Of a stretch of 64,000 bases of DNA, positions 26,126 through 35,846 are shown piece after piece. The notes below the pieces were generated by a model, which had not been told where the DNA came from, ran no database searches, and saw only the letters and a program-made list of their open reading frames with translations. Position numbers and translations under genes: made by a program. The DNA lies in assembly GCA_022767125.1 (NCBI GenBank), contig JALEPZ010000104.1, positions 1 through 64,000 on the forward strand, in the 5' to 3' direction. Position 1 is the first letter of the stretch. Each line of letters starts with the position of its first letter. Source of the DNA: Phocaeicola plebeius. Lineage in GTDB: Bacteria; Bacteroidota; Bacteroidia; Bacteroidales; Bacteroidaceae.

Positions 26126-27576
26126 AGGATATGAAAAATATGAGCAAAACAATCGGAGGGTGGTGTTTCACCCTTTGCCTGCTGTCGGCCTGCGGTGTAC
26201 AGGAGCCTATGGCTGATGTGCAGGCAGATGTCCTTCCTGCCCTGTTTCCCGATTACGTGGATGTGACGATTCCTGCCAACATTGCTCCTCTGCGTTTTCG
26301 GTTGTCTGAACCGGCTGACGAAGCGCGGCTGGTATTGGAAAGCCCGTCCGGAAAATGGGTGCTGGCGGCTGATGGCAGGGATTTCCTGATTCCCCAAAAG
26401 AAATGGAAGAAATGGCTGCAGGAAGCCCAAGGAGAAACGATTCGGGTGAAGGTCATGACCTGCACTGATGGTAAGTGGACGGCCTACCGGACCTTCTGCT
26501 GGTATGTTTCGGCTGATGTGCTGGATCCGTATCTGGTCTACCGGCTGGTAGAACCGGGGTATGTACTCTGGAACAAGATGGGCATCTATCAGCGTGACCT
26601 GACGGGGTTTGACGAGAAGGCACTGCTGGTGAATACCCAGTTCGAGACCAATTGCATGAACTGCCACACGTTCAACCAACGAAATCCTCACCAGTGGCTG
26701 TTTCACATGCGTGAAAAGTTGGGCGGTACCTACTTTGTCAGGGACGGACAGGTACGGAAAGTGAACGGCAAGCTGAGCGACCGCATCCAGTCGCTGGTCT
26801 ATCCCTACTGGCATCCGTCAGGACGCTTTGTTGCCTTTTCCACCAATACCACCCGGCAGGCCTTCCATCGTAGCGACCGCAACCGGGTGGAGGTGTTCGA
26901 TCTGGCATCGGATGTGCTGGTTTATGACATCGAGCGCCATGAGGCTCTGACAGACAGTTGTACCGCCTCGCCGGCAGTCTTCGAAACCTTCCCGGCCTTT
27001 TCTCCTGACGGAAGTACCCTGTATTTTTGCAGTGCCGATACCTTGTCCATGCCGACTGCTTTCCAGGAGGTTCGCTATAGCCTTTGCTCCATAGGTTTCG
27101 ATGCGGAGAAACGGACCTTCGTTCCACCGGTCGATACCTTGTACAGCAGTGCGGCAGAAGGTGGGAGTGTCTCGTTTCCGCGTGTTTCTCCCGACGGACG
27201 TTTCTTGGTCTATACCAAGGCCAGCTATGGCAATTTCTCCATCTGGCACGAGGATGCTGACCTCTACCTGCTGGACCTGCAGACCCGGCAGTCGCATCCG
27301 CTGGAGGCGGCCAACAGTGACGATGTGGAAAGTTACCACACGTGGAGCAGTAATAGCCGGTGGATGGTGTTCAGTAGCCGTCGGATGGACGGTCTCTTTA
27401 CCCGTCCCTACATTGTTCACATCGATTCTCTGGGACAAGCTGCCAAGCCGTTCCTGTTGCCTCAGGCATCGCCGGGATTCTATGATACCTTCCGCTTTTC
27501 GTACAATCTTCCGGAACTGGTAGAAGGGGAGGTCGACATGGATCGTCAGCAGGTGTTGGAAGCTGCCCGACAATAG
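26122..27576 (+). CDS. PD40/TolB-like beta-propeller lipoprotein with a heme-binding CxxCH
   Basis: The 484-residue lipoprotein (lipobox LLSAC, Cys24) has an N-terminal beta domain (about 45-135). A single c-type heme motif follows, C178-M-N-C181-H182, and then a WD40-like propeller with PD40 repeats (YPYWHPSGRFVAFSTN, FPAFSPDGSTLYFCS, FPRVSPDGRFLVYTKA, SNSRWMVFSSRR). It could be a redox or heme-dependent sensor; no activity is known to me. The gene is translationally coupled to DUF6057. Its 3' end overlaps the convergent menE by 31 nt. Confidence 0.8.
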   Translation: MKDMKNMSKTIGGWCFTLCLLSACGVQEPMADVQADVLPALFPDYVDVTIPANIAPLRFRLSEPADEARLVLESPSGKWVLAADGRDFLIPQKKWKKWLQEAQGETIRVKVMTCTDGKWTAYRTFCWYVSADVLDPYLVYRLVEPGYVLWNKMGIYQRDLTGFDEKALLVNTQFETNCMNCHTFNQRNPHQWLFHMREKLGGTYFVRDGQVRKVNGKLSDRIQSLVYPYWHPSGRFVAFSTNTTRQAFHRSDRNRVEVFDLASDVLVYDIERHEALTDSCTASPAVFETFPAFSPDGSTLYFCSADTLSMPTAFQEVRYSLCSIGFDAEKRTFVPPVDTLYSSAAEGGSVSFPRVSPDGRFLVYTKASYGNFSIWHEDADLYLLDLQTRQSHPLEAANSDDVESYHTWSSNSRWMVFSSRRMDGLFTRPYIVHIDSLGQAAKPFLLPQASPGFYDTFRFSYNLPELVEGEVDMDRQQVLEAARQ

Positions 27577-28625
27577 GCCCTGGCAGTGGCCCTGTCGGGT
27601 TTTCCGGTACCCGTCAGCGGTAGCCGGTCAATGCAGAAAATCTGTCGGGGCCGCCAGTATGGAGGCAGTTGGGCAAAGGCTGTTTTCATGAATCCGTCAG
27701 AGGGTGGAGCGGCCGTCTCTGCCAGCAGGACAATGCGTTCACCGAATTTGGGGTCGGGAACGGAGGAAATAAAGAACGGGAAGGGAAGAAGTGGATGTAG
27801 CAAAGCTTCCACTTGCTCAATCTGTACCTTTACACCCCCTGTATTGATGGTGTTGTCTTTGCGCCCCAGGATGCGGAACCGTCCCTGTTCGTCCAGTTCG
27901 GCGATGTCGTTGGTCACTAATGGAACCCGACTGACTGCTGGTGCTTCTATGACTAATGTTGCTTCTTCTGACAGTTGCAATCGGACCCCTTCGAGGGGTG
28001 TGTACCATTCAGAGGCATCCGGACCGTTGAGCCGTCTCAAGGCAATGTGAGAGAGGGTTTCGGTCATGCCGTAGGTACTCCATACGTTGTGTGGAAAGGT
28101 AGCCAATTGTTCGCCCAAGGCCGCATCGATGGCGCCTCCCCCAATGATAAGGTGGCGGACCTGTCGTAATTTCTCTGCTTCGGCTGGCACCTGTAAGGTA
28201 TTGTAGACCTGCATGGGAATCAAGGCGGCAAAAGTGGGTATTTCTTCGAGGTGGGCCAACGGATGGCCGCAGGGAGCCACTGGCAGCAGATTCAGTCCGC
28301 CTACTGTCGCACGGACCACGACCATCTTCCCCGCAATATAACGGAGGGGCATACATAATAAAGCGGAGTCGCCGCTTTGCAATCCCAAAAAAGCGATGGT
28401 GAGCCGCGCACTATTTACCATCCGTCGCTTTTCTACCCAGAGTTCTTTTGGGGTCCCGGTCGAACCCGAAGTGTGGACGCTCAGCACGTCCTCCGGCCCG
28501 TACCACTCGTTGAGAAAGTCGGCCAGTTCGGCCTCAAAGCTTTTCTCGCCATAGCGGTGGCGAAAATCGGCAGGCAGCGAAGCCTGTCTGGCTACCGGAT
28601 AATTCTGTCCGTTAATCGTAATCAT
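27546..28625 (-). CDS. menE: o-Succinylbenzoate-CoA ligase
   Basis: The 359-residue enzyme of the adenylate-forming family activates OSB with ATP and CoA in menaquinone synthesis. Visible motifs are VLSVHTSGSTGTPKELWV (P-loop), STYGMTETLSHIA, and ILGRKDNTINTGGVKV near the C-terminal domain hinge. It is shorter than B. subtilis MenE (about 490), as in other Bacteroidetes. I chose ATG 28625 (MITINGQNYPV) because it overlaps the menC stop as ATGA; the frame itself opens 15 nt earlier. It is the last gene of the men operon. Confidence 0.92.
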   Translation of the reverse strand: MITINGQNYPVARQASLPADFRHRYGEKSFEAELADFLNEWYGPEDVLSVHTSGSTGTPKELWVEKRRMVNSARLTIAFLGLQSGDSALLCMPLRYIAGKMVVVRATVGGLNLLPVAPCGHPLAHLEEIPTFAALIPMQVYNTLQVPAEAEKLRQVRHLIIGGGAIDAALGEQLATFPHNVWSTYGMTETLSHIALRRLNGPDASEWYTPLEGVRLQLSEEATLVIEAPAVSRVPLVTNDIAELDEQGRFRILGRKDNTINTGGVKVQIEQVEALLHPLLPFPFFISSVPDPKFGERIVLLAETAAPPSDGFMKTAFAQLPPYWRPRQIFCIDRLPLTGTGKPDRATARAYCRAASNTC

Positions 28626-29647
28626 TTGTCGGTAAACCAAAGGCAGTCTCCTTCAATGTGGAGGGGACTGTCTGTATTGTCTGTAAAGAGTTGTCCCGTT
28701 CCCAATCCTTGGGGTAAGGCAGGGGAGAGGGTAGCGCACCATTGGGCAATGGCATTCAATCCCACGTTCGATTCCAGTGCAGAGGTCACCCATGAACCGA
28801 TGCCCCGTTCGGCAGCTAGGTCAATCCATTCCTGCGAGCCGCTCCATCCACCGTGGAGGGAGGGCTTTAGGACAATGTATTGTGGGTGGATGATGTCAAG
28901 CAGTCGTTCCTTTTCTTCCCGGAGGTTGATGCCAATCAGCTCTTCATCCAAAGCAATTGGGAGAGGAGTATGGGCGCAGAGGGTACGCATGGCCTCCCAT
29001 TGGCCGGCCCGGACCGGCTGTTCGATGGAATGCAGGTGAAATGCCTGCAACTGTTCCAGCTTTTCCGGTGCTTCTTCCGGCGAAAAGGCTCCGTTGGCAT
29101 CTACCCTTAGTTCGATTTGCGCAGGACTGAAATGCTGTCGGATGTGGCGGAGCAGTTCCAGCTCCTGGCGAAAATCAATCGCCCCGATCTTGAGCTTGAT
29201 ACATCGGAATCCTGCCTGCATCTTCTCTTCAATCCGGCAGTACATCTCTTCGAAATTCCCCATCCAGATCAGTCCGTTGATGGGAATTCCTTGTTCACCT
29301 TTGGCAAAGGGAGTGTCCCAGAACGCCAGACTGCCTCTTTCGAAGTGGCGTACTGCCGTTTCCAGTCCGAACAGGATGGAGGGGTAGGGACGCAATGCCT
29401 CATAGTCAATTTTTCCCGTTCTCTCGAATGCTTTGCAGCTGTCATGCAGGAGAACTTCATACTGGGGCAGGTCGTCACAGCTCAAACGGGGCAGTGGAGC
29501 ACATTCCCCGACCCCGTAGCGTCCGGTACATGGGTCTTCCACCCGTATGTACCAGACGTTGCGTGTCGTATAGATACCTCTTGACGTCCCTGCCGGTTGC
29601 TTGAAATGGAGGGTACGCGGAAGGATAGTGGTTTTCAGTGATAACAT
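28622..29647 (-). CDS. menC: o-Succinylbenzoate synthase
   Basis: The 341-residue enolase-superfamily enzyme dehydrates SHCHC to OSB. The barrel motifs are present: CIKLKIG (KxK base pair), RVDANGAF, SIEQPV, ALDEEL (metal ligands) and VLKPSLHGG (second Lys). It is followed by menE with a 4-nt overlap. Upstream, only 12 nt separate it from the PNGase F gene. Confidence 0.95.
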   Translation of the reverse strand: MLSLKTTILPRTLHFKQPAGTSRGIYTTRNVWYIRVEDPCTGRYGVGECAPLPRLSCDDLPQYEVLLHDSCKAFERTGKIDYEALRPYPSILFGLETAVRHFERGSLAFWDTPFAKGEQGIPINGLIWMGNFEEMYCRIEEKMQAGFRCIKLKIGAIDFRQELELLRHIRQHFSPAQIELRVDANGAFSPEEAPEKLEQLQAFHLHSIEQPVRAGQWEAMRTLCAHTPLPIALDEELIGINLREEKERLLDIIHPQYIVLKPSLHGGWSGSQEWIDLAAERGIGSWVTSALESNVGLNAIAQWCATLSPALPQGLGTGQLFTDNTDSPLHIEGDCLWFTDK

Positions 29648-29659
29648 GCTTTTCGAAGA

Positions 29660-31348
29660 TTAGTAGAGCAATGTTCCTGATACGCACCAGTAGCTCAGGC
29701 TACCGCCTTCGGGTGCACCTTGCGGGATTTCCACGCTCAGCGTATGCTCGCCCGCCTTCAGGTCGCCCACGTAGATGTATTCAGGGTTGGTCACTGTACC
29801 GGGGCACCAGTTGGAGCGGCTCAGGTCGGATGAACTGAGTCCGTTCGCAAAGTTGCCAGAGCAGGGGTTCCAATTGCGGTAGGTGCCGCAGTCATCTCGC
29901 CAGGGGATGAAGCTGATGACCTTCTGTCCGTCTACGTAGAGGGTGTTCACCTTTTGGTTGAACTCGTCGCCGCCGCCCCATCCGCCATGGCCGGTCGTGA
30001 GGTAGTACAGGCGGGCGTCCTTGACATCCTCCTTCAAGGTGAATTTCACGTGCAGCTGGTCGTTGCCCAGGAAGGCAGGGTATTCCTGCCCAGCCTGTTC
30101 CATGTAGTTCACGGTGTTGAACAGCGGCAGGGCATGCAGTACCTTTCCTTCGCCTCCCGGATAGTATTTCAGTTTCACCGTCACCTTATGGCCTTTGGCA
30201 TCCCAGTTGCCGATGTAGGCGCCTATCCAGGTCTCTCCCTTCAGGTGTTCCGCCAGGGCGGTCACCTCCGTCTTGTAGAGCACTGAGTCGCTCCATTCCT
30301 GGCCGGGCACCCGGTTGTGGTTGTACTGGCGCACGCCAAATCCGGTAAAGAAGCGCATCAGCTCCACGGGCACGTCGTAGCCCGGGGTAGAGATGAGGGC
30401 CGGATACGACTTGTCGCCCGACTGGAAGGCGGGCACGCTCTTCAGGTCCTTCAACGCGTCGATAAACGACTGGGCCTTGTCCGTCGGGATTGTAAAGACA
30501 GAGCCGGTGCGGTCGTAGGCATCGCCATCGGAATACTGTACCACTTCCACGAATATGGAACGGTCATCCACCTTCTCCGGTAATTTTACTTTCTTCAGTA
30601 CGACAGTACCTCCGGCGGCCGGGTACACCACCTCTTCTTTCAGGTCACCTTCCAGTTTTGCACCGTTGAAGCAAATGGTCTGTTGGTCGAAGACGGGTAC
30701 GGACACGACATAGCAGTTGTTGATGGCATACTGGTAGTTGTCGTTATCGAGCAGATGTCCCCAGTCGGAGGGCAGCAGGTCACCGGTGGGCTTGAGCGCA
30801 CGTATCTCAGTGGCTTCCTGCACTGTGTCACCGTTGCGTACCACGCGTAGCACCAGTCCGTCGGGCACTCCCACATTGGCCTGCGGGGTGCCCCTGAAGG
30901 CCAGGTCGTTGGTGTACCACACGTCGATGGTGTTCGATCTCAGGATGGTGCGCACCACCTTGCAGCGCAGCCCCAGGTACGTCTCTTCGCCCACCTCCTG
31001 GAAGCCTGCGCCGAACTCGAACGGTGTGACCGACGAGATGACCTCGCGGTTGGGCAGTATTGCCCGCTTGTAGCTGCAACGCCGTTCGAAGTCGATGAAG
31101 CTGCGTTGCTGCAGTTCCCCCTCCTCCGGAGCGGCTTCCGGGCCTTCCTTAGGCCGGAGTGGTTCGATGCGCACCTGGTCGCCAGCGACGCTCATCACCG
31201 TGCCTCCCGGGCGGACCTTGTTCTTGTAAACCGATTGATAAACCACTTCAATGCCTTGCGCCTTCTTCAGCTTCTTGGCATAGTTCTGTGCTGTTGCTCC
31301 ACTCCCCAGGAGGGTTAGGCAGAGCATTGTCATGCAGATACATTTCAT
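29660..31348 (-). CDS. Secreted peptide-N-glycosidase F (type F-II-like)
   Basis: The 562-residue protein has a signal peptide (about 1-21). An N-terminal domain (about 22-190) resembles GLPGLI proteins and the bowl-like domain of PNGase F-II. Two PNGase F jelly-roll domains follow. The catalytic Asp is probably D279 in AYDRTGSVF, equivalent to D60 of Flavobacterium PNGase F. E462 in GHGGWGGGDEFNQKVN probably matches E206. Further family signatures are IPWRDDCGTYRNWNPCSGNF and SDLSRSNWCPGT. Such enzymes remove whole N-glycans from Asn. The gene lies between menB (28 nt) and menC (12 nt) on the same strand and must be co-transcribed with them unless an internal promoter exists. Confidence 0.92.
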   Translation of the reverse strand: MKCICMTMLCLTLLGSGATAQNYAKKLKKAQGIEVVYQSVYKNKVRPGGTVMSVAGDQVRIEPLRPKEGPEAAPEEGELQQRSFIDFERRCSYKRAILPNREVISSVTPFEFGAGFQEVGEETYLGLRCKVVRTILRSNTIDVWYTNDLAFRGTPQANVGVPDGLVLRVVRNGDTVQEATEIRALKPTGDLLPSDWGHLLDNDNYQYAINNCYVVSVPVFDQQTICFNGAKLEGDLKEEVVYPAAGGTVVLKKVKLPEKVDDRSIFVEVVQYSDGDAYDRTGSVFTIPTDKAQSFIDALKDLKSVPAFQSGDKSYPALISTPGYDVPVELMRFFTGFGVRQYNHNRVPGQEWSDSVLYKTEVTALAEHLKGETWIGAYIGNWDAKGHKVTVKLKYYPGGEGKVLHALPLFNTVNYMEQAGQEYPAFLGNDQLHVKFTLKEDVKDARLYYLTTGHGGWGGGDEFNQKVNTLYVDGQKVISFIPWRDDCGTYRNWNPCSGNFANGLSSSDLSRSNWCPGTVTNPEYIYVGDLKAGEHTLSVEIPQGAPEGGSLSYWCVSGTLLY

Positions 31349-31376
31349 AATTCAATAGCGTTTTAAATAGTTGATA

Positions 31377-32198
31377 TTAAGGAAATTTTGGGTATTTAGA
31401 CCAGTCGGGCTTGCGTTTTTCAAGGAACGCCTTTCCGCCCTCCTGTGCCTCTTCTGTCATGTAATACAGCATGGTAGCATCGCCCGCCAGTTCCTGGATG
31501 CCTGCCTGTCCGTCCAGCTCGGCATTCAGTCCGGCTTTGATCATACGTAGGGCCAGCGGACTGTGCTGCATCATGGTTTCCGCCCATTCCACCACTTCAT
31601 CTTCCAGCCGGTCGAAAGGAACCACCTTGTTTACCAGTCCCATTTCCAGGGCTTCCTGGGCCGAATACTGGCGGCAAAGGAACCAGATTTCGCGTGCTTT
31701 CTTCTGACCGACGATACGTGCCAGATACGAGGAGCCGAAGCCGGCATCGAAGCTTCCGACGCGCGGACCGGTTTGGCCAAAGATGGCATTCTCGGAAGCA
31801 ATGGTCAGGTCGCATACCACGTGCAATACATGGCCGCCGCCGATGGCATAGCCGTTCACCATCGCAATCACCGGTTTGGGGATGGAGCGGATCTGTTTTT
31901 GGACATCGAGTACATTCAGTCGGGGTACCCCGTCCGTACCGATATAGCCGCCGTTACCTTTCACGTGCATGTCGCCGCCGCTGCAGAACGCCTTGTCGCC
32001 TGCCCCCGTCAGCACCACAACGTTGATGTTCTGGCACTCGCGGCAATAAAGCAGCGCATCGCTGATTTCGGCAGTGGTGGTCGGTGTGAACGCATTGCGG
32101 TAACGCGGTCGGTTGATGGTTATTTTGGCAATGCCGTTGTAATAGTCAAAAAGAATATCCTGGTATTCTTTGATGCATTTCCATTCTCTTTTTTCCAT
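31377..32198 (-). CDS. menB: 1,4-Dihydroxy-2-naphthoyl-CoA synthase
   Basis: The 273-residue crotonase-fold enzyme closes the second naphthoquinone ring from OSB-CoA. Motifs include [40 protein letters not shown] (oxyanion region), [17 protein letters not shown] and the C-terminal [13 protein letters not shown]. It lies 55 nt after menD and 28 nt before the PNGase F gene. Confidence 0.97.
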   Translation of the reverse strand: MEKREWKCIKEYQDILFDYYNGIAKITINRPRYRNAFTPTTTAEISDALLYCRECQNINVVVLTGAGDKAFCSGGDMHVKGNGGYIGTDGVPRLNVLDVQKQIRSIPKPVIAMVNGYAIGGGHVLHVVCDLTIASENAIFGQTGPRVGSFDAGFGSSYLARIVGQKKAREIWFLCRQYSAQEALEMGLVNKVVPFDRLEDEVVEWAETMMQHSPLALRMIKAGLNAELDGQAGIQELAGDATMLYYMTEEAQEGGKAFLEKRKPDWSKYPKFP

Positions 32199-32253
32199 GA
32201 TTTTATCGGATTGTATTCTTTGGTTGGTTCATTGATTCTATCAGATAAATGTG

Positions 32254-33921
32254 TCAACGGCCTTTGATTTTCCTGAAATAGGCTTTGAGCAGTTCCACAT
32301 CCCTGATTTTGTCGGTAAAGGCCTCCAGCAGCAGGGGCTGGTGTCCTACCGACGGGTCAGTAAATACCGGCAGGGCGGCTTCCAGTTCGGCATCGTTGTG
32401 GACAGCATGGTAGCTGAAGCCCCGGTCTTCCGCCCAAGCTCGGGCAGAGGCAGTGTGGATACCTGTCACGAAACGGCGGCTGTTGTCGTGCAGTTCCAGG
32501 CCCGGCAAGGCATGGAAGATTTCTCCCCCACCGTTGTTCAGTACCAGCAGGCGCAGGTTGCTGCCGTAGTTGGCGTTCCACAACGCATTCATGTCGTAGA
32601 AGAAGCTCAGGTCACCGATGAGGACAAAGTTCAGCCGGTCCGAGACCGATGCATAGCCGATGGCGGTTGATAGTGAACCTTCTATGCCACTGGTGCCCCG
32701 GTTGCAGAGTACCTCCACATCGTCGGGAACCGGGAAGAACTGCGCATAGCGTACCGCCGAACTGTTGGCAAGGTGCAGTGTGCTGGGTGAGGGCAGGTGG
32801 CGGAGTACGCTTCCTACCACGCTCATTTCCGAATAGTCAAATGTAGCGGAAGGTATCGCTTTGGCTCGTGCTTCCCACTGGCGCGGGTAGTCTGGCGTGC
32901 GGTTTTCCATCCGTGTGGCCACCTTTTCAAGAAACTCGAACGGGTCCATTTCGATGACCGTCGTCAAGCAACCGTAGAGGTCCACTACCTCGCCGTCGGC
33001 CGCCACGTGCCAATGTTCTTTCGGCGGATGCTTGCGCAGGAACAGTTTCAGCCGTTTCGATACGATGTGTCCGCCGTATGTAATCAGCAAGTCCGGACGC
33101 ATTCGTTCCTGCTCGTCAGGGTTCATGGCGGTCAGCACCGTTTCGAGATGGGCCACAGGCAGGCCAGGGATGGTGCGGTTGCTCAAGTGTTCTGTTACCC
33201 ATACAAAATGCTTGTAGAGCAGTTTCGTGTAGCGCTTGTCAAAAAGATAAATCAGGTTCATCTGTCCTACCACTACCATGCGCCGCTGATAACGGTTCAG
33301 GCGTTCGATGAGCGGCTGGTAGTCCTGGTCGTAGACAGTGAGTCCTTTGTACCGGCGGATGACCCTCACCGGGGGTAGTTCTGTTACGGGTAGCAGGAAA
33401 AACGGGTCGCCCACCGGTACATTAATATGTACGGGACCCTTCCCGTGGTGGTTCAGTTCGAGCAAGGCTTCGTTGACCAGCCGGTTGCAGAACCATTCCT
33501 CCTCCTCGGTGTGCACTTCGGGTAGGTGTACTGACTTTTTGACCAGCGGTCCGAACACGCCCGGTTGGGGCAAGGTCTGTCCGTCCATCTGTCCAATCCA
33601 TGCCGCAGGCCGGTCGGCAGAAATCACCACCAGCGGCACTTGCTGGTAGAAAGCCTCTGCCACTGCCGGATGCAGGTTGAGCAGGGCTGTTCCGGAAGTG
33701 CAGCACACCGCTGCTGGCATTCCGTCGTGCAGGGCCAGACCCAGCGCAAAGAACCCCGCACTTCGTTCGTCTGTCATCGGGTAGCACGTCATCTCGGCCA
33801 TGTTGGCCAGTGTCTGCACAATGGGAATATTGCGGCTGCCCGGACAGAGAACGACCCGCCGGACACCGTGTTCCTTCAGTAGTGCCACCAGTTGCAATAT
33901 ATTCTTTTTATCTGTATACAC
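32254..33921 (-). CDS. menD: SEPHCHC synthase
   Basis: The 555-residue thiamine-diphosphate enzyme joins isochorismate and 2-oxoglutarate. Motifs include [25 protein letters not shown] (Glu that activates ThDP), [34 protein letters not shown], and [18 protein letters not shown] as the ThDP/Mg motif. The position after menF is the standard order of the pathway. Confidence 0.96.
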   Translation of the reverse strand: MYTDKKNILQLVALLKEHGVRRVVLCPGSRNIPIVQTLANMAEMTCYPMTDERSAGFFALGLALHDGMPAAVCCTSGTALLNLHPAVAEAFYQQVPLVVISADRPAAWIGQMDGQTLPQPGVFGPLVKKSVHLPEVHTEEEEWFCNRLVNEALLELNHHGKGPVHINVPVGDPFFLLPVTELPPVRVIRRYKGLTVYDQDYQPLIERLNRYQRRMVVVGQMNLIYLFDKRYTKLLYKHFVWVTEHLSNRTIPGLPVAHLETVLTAMNPDEQERMRPDLLITYGGHIVSKRLKLFLRKHPPKEHWHVAADGEVVDLYGCLTTVIEMDPFEFLEKVATRMENRTPDYPRQWEARAKAIPSATFDYSEMSVVGSVLRHLPSPSTLHLANSSAVRYAQFFPVPDDVEVLCNRGTSGIEGSLSTAIGYASVSDRLNFVLIGDLSFFYDMNALWNANYGSNLRLLVLNNGGGEIFHALPGLELHDNSRRFVTGIHTASARAWAEDRGFSYHAVHNDAELEAALPVFTDPSVGHQPLLLEAFTDKIRDVELLKAYFRKIKGR

Positions 33922-33956
33922 GTTTCTGATTCCTTTCTTTCATCAATTTCTTTTCG

Positions 33957-35096
33957 TCAGGCTTCCAGCAGCCGTTTCATGGTCTTCATTTTTTCGTTGG
34001 TCTCCTCCCATTCCGTTTCGGCAGTGGAGGTGGGCAGGATACCTCCTCCGGCATACAGTGTAGCCTCGTGCTGATGCAATTCCATGCATCGCAGGTTCAC
34101 ATACAGGTGGGTGTCACCTTCGGGGTCCAGCCAACCGATGATGCCCGAATAATACCGCCGGTCGTACCCTTCGTTCTGTAAGATGAAGTCGTACGCCTCC
34201 TGCTTCGGCAGTCCGCATACGGCTGGAGTAGGGTGAAGCTCCTCCAGCAAGTCCCCCAAATGGAGCGCGTCTTTCAAGTTGAAGCGGAAATCCGTTTTCA
34301 GGTGAACCAGTCCGCCGGCTCTGGCCGTATACGGCCCCTTCTCATCAATCTTCCCGGCCCGTTTTTTCAGAATCCGCCGTATATACTCCGCCACGAACGC
34401 CTGTTCCTCTCGGTTTTTTTTGCTCCATTCGTCTGGTAGTCCATCTCCTTCCATCGGCATGGTTCCCGCTAGGGCAACGGTACTCCATTGCCGTTCGTGT
34501 CCGCTCAGAATGATTTCCGGTGTGCTGCCTATCCACGTTCCTGTCAGGGGCGTATGACAGAGGCTGACCATCATGCGTGGGTAGCTGTTGCAGGCCCGGA
34601 TGAACGCCGACAAGGGCGAGAAACCATCTGGTAAGTCACAGGTAGTGCTGCGCGAGAGCACCAACTTGTGGAATTCCCGTTGCTGCAAGGGGGTGATAAA
34701 CCGGTGAAACGCCAGGAAGTAGCTGGCTTTTTCTGTCACCCCGTCTACCTTTTCCCAGGACATGTCGGAACAACCATCCGTTGTCGCCGGCCATTCCCCT
34801 ATGCGGTATGTTTCCACATACGGAGCCAGTATTTCTTCGATTTTTTCCCAGTCGGAGGCTGTACGGTCGGCTCGGATGAGGAAGGCCGGATGGGTGTCGT
34901 TGGCCTCGAATGGCGCCATCACAAATCCCCGTTTCCCGTTCAGTTCACGGGGCGTAACAAAGACTTCCGGCTCCCCCGCTTCCTGCAAGACCAGGGTCGG
35001 TTCGTCTGTCCAGGGTAGTCGGTAGAGCGCGAAGCTGAACGAACTTTCGGCCATCCGGTCGAGGAGGCGGTGGATGATAGTGTCGGGCAGATTCAT
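33957..35096 (-). CDS. menF: Isochorismate synthase
   Basis: The 379-residue chorismate-utilising enzyme makes isochorismate for menaquinone. The C-terminal chorismate-binding domain is typical: HKLVLSRSTTCDLP, GTWIGSTPEIIL, ALAGTMPMEG, KKNREEQAFVAEYI (metal Glu), HLKTDFRF, LHPTPAVCGLPKQEA and YAGGGILPTSTAETEWEET. Its start overlaps the preceding thioesterase gene by 4 nt. Confidence 0.95.
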   Translation of the reverse strand: MNLPDTIIHRLLDRMAESSFSFALYRLPWTDEPTLVLQEAGEPEVFVTPRELNGKRGFVMAPFEANDTHPAFLIRADRTASDWEKIEEILAPYVETYRIGEWPATTDGCSDMSWEKVDGVTEKASYFLAFHRFITPLQQREFHKLVLSRSTTCDLPDGFSPLSAFIRACNSYPRMMVSLCHTPLTGTWIGSTPEIILSGHERQWSTVALAGTMPMEGDGLPDEWSKKNREEQAFVAEYIRRILKKRAGKIDEKGPYTARAGGLVHLKTDFRFNLKDALHLGDLLEELHPTPAVCGLPKQEAYDFILQNEGYDRRYYSGIIGWLDPEGDTHLYVNLRCMELHQHEATLYAGGGILPTSTAETEWEETNEKMKTMKRLLEA

Positions 35097-35509
35097 GTTC
35101 GTTGTTTCACTAATTGGTTCACGACGCGAGCCGTCGACACCAGTTTCCCGTCAGGGGTCGTGATGTCTACGTTCCAAATGTGTTGCGTCCGTCCGCGGAA
35201 GATCAGCCGTCCCGTTGCTTCTACGGTGGTCCCCTTTGGCACCATTCGCAAGTGGTTTCCACTCACCTGAATGCCGCAGGGAATTTGGCCGGGCGGGCAG
35301 AGCGGCATCGAACCGTGTCCGGCAACGCTCTCTGCCAGTGCCAATGAGGCACCTCCATGTAGCACACCGAACGGCTGGCAGGTGCGCTCGTCTACGGGCA
35401 TAATGGCTTTTGCCAGCCCCTCTTCGAGTAGGGTAAACCGGATGCCCAACTGCTCACAGAGGCTGTCGCCCATGTCAGGCAATACATATACTTTATTGTC
35501 AGTTTGCAT
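35093..35509 (-). CDS. Hotdog-fold thioesterase, probable DHNA-CoA thioesterase
   Basis: The 138-residue PaaI/MenI-type hotdog protein has the motif FGVLHGGASLALAESVAGHGS with the catalytic Glu, and KGTTVEATGRLIFRGRTQHIWNVDI. It heads the men operon and overlaps menF by 4 nt, so it probably hydrolyses 1,4-dihydroxy-2-naphthoyl-CoA, the step after MenB. The substrate is inferred from context. The frame opens at 35647, but the promoter box at 35530-35537 and the ATG at 35509 (MQTDNKVYVLP) favour the shorter protein. Confidence 0.88.
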   Translation of the reverse strand: MQTDNKVYVLPDMGDSLCEQLGIRFTLLEEGLAKAIMPVDERTCQPFGVLHGGASLALAESVAGHGSMPLCPPGQIPCGIQVSGNHLRMVPKGTTVEATGRLIFRGRTQHIWNVDITTPDGKLVSTARVVNQLVKQRT

Positions 35510-35529
35510 ATTTCTCTTTTCTTGTTTGG

Positions 35530-35537
35530 CAAAATTA
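35530..35537 (-). promoter_or_regulatory. Putative -7 box of the menaquinone operon
   Basis: The minus strand reads TAATTTTG (TAnnTTTG), about 20 nt upstream of the thioesterase start. A -33 box is not clear. No other promoter-like signal is seen between here and menE, so this probably drives the whole operon. Confidence 0.5.
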
Positions 35538-35631
35538 CGAAAATCTCTGGAATAAACGAAAAAAAAATAGGAGGAATCCTTGCCGCGGCTTGAAGGTAGA
35601 GCTGTTGCGTGGACCGAGTGTTTCGAATTGC

Positions 35632-35653
35632 GTTGCGTTGCATGCAACGCAAC
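35632..35653. repeat. 22-bp perfect palindrome between the men operon and padR
   Basis: GTTGCGTTGCA (35632-35642) is followed directly by its exact reverse complement TGCAACGCAAC (35643-35653). A second small stem, GCGCA/TGCGC, lies at 35669-35680. The 35538-35846 stretch otherwise has no supportable gene; it holds CACACACA and GTCGGGTCAC/GTCGCGGGTCAC near-repeats. The palindrome could bind a dimeric regulator or be a small terminator; no U-run is present. Confidence 0.6.
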
Positions 35654-35846
35654 ACCTCACACACACAGGCGCATGTGCGCTTACGTACATTAATAGATGA
35701 AAAACAAGTCGGCATCACAGCGTCGGGTCACAGGTCGCGGGTCACACGGAGGTAGCGTACGGTCGTCAACTTGGAATAAAGAGAGCCAAATGAAGCTTCC
35801 CCTGCTGCGATGTGGGTTAATGTATATTAATTAATAGTACTTTGCG

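Noticed and set aside
29660..31348. Possible frameshift or decay of the PNGase F gene
   Set aside because: The frame is intact over 562 codons with both catalytic-site motifs and a signal peptide.
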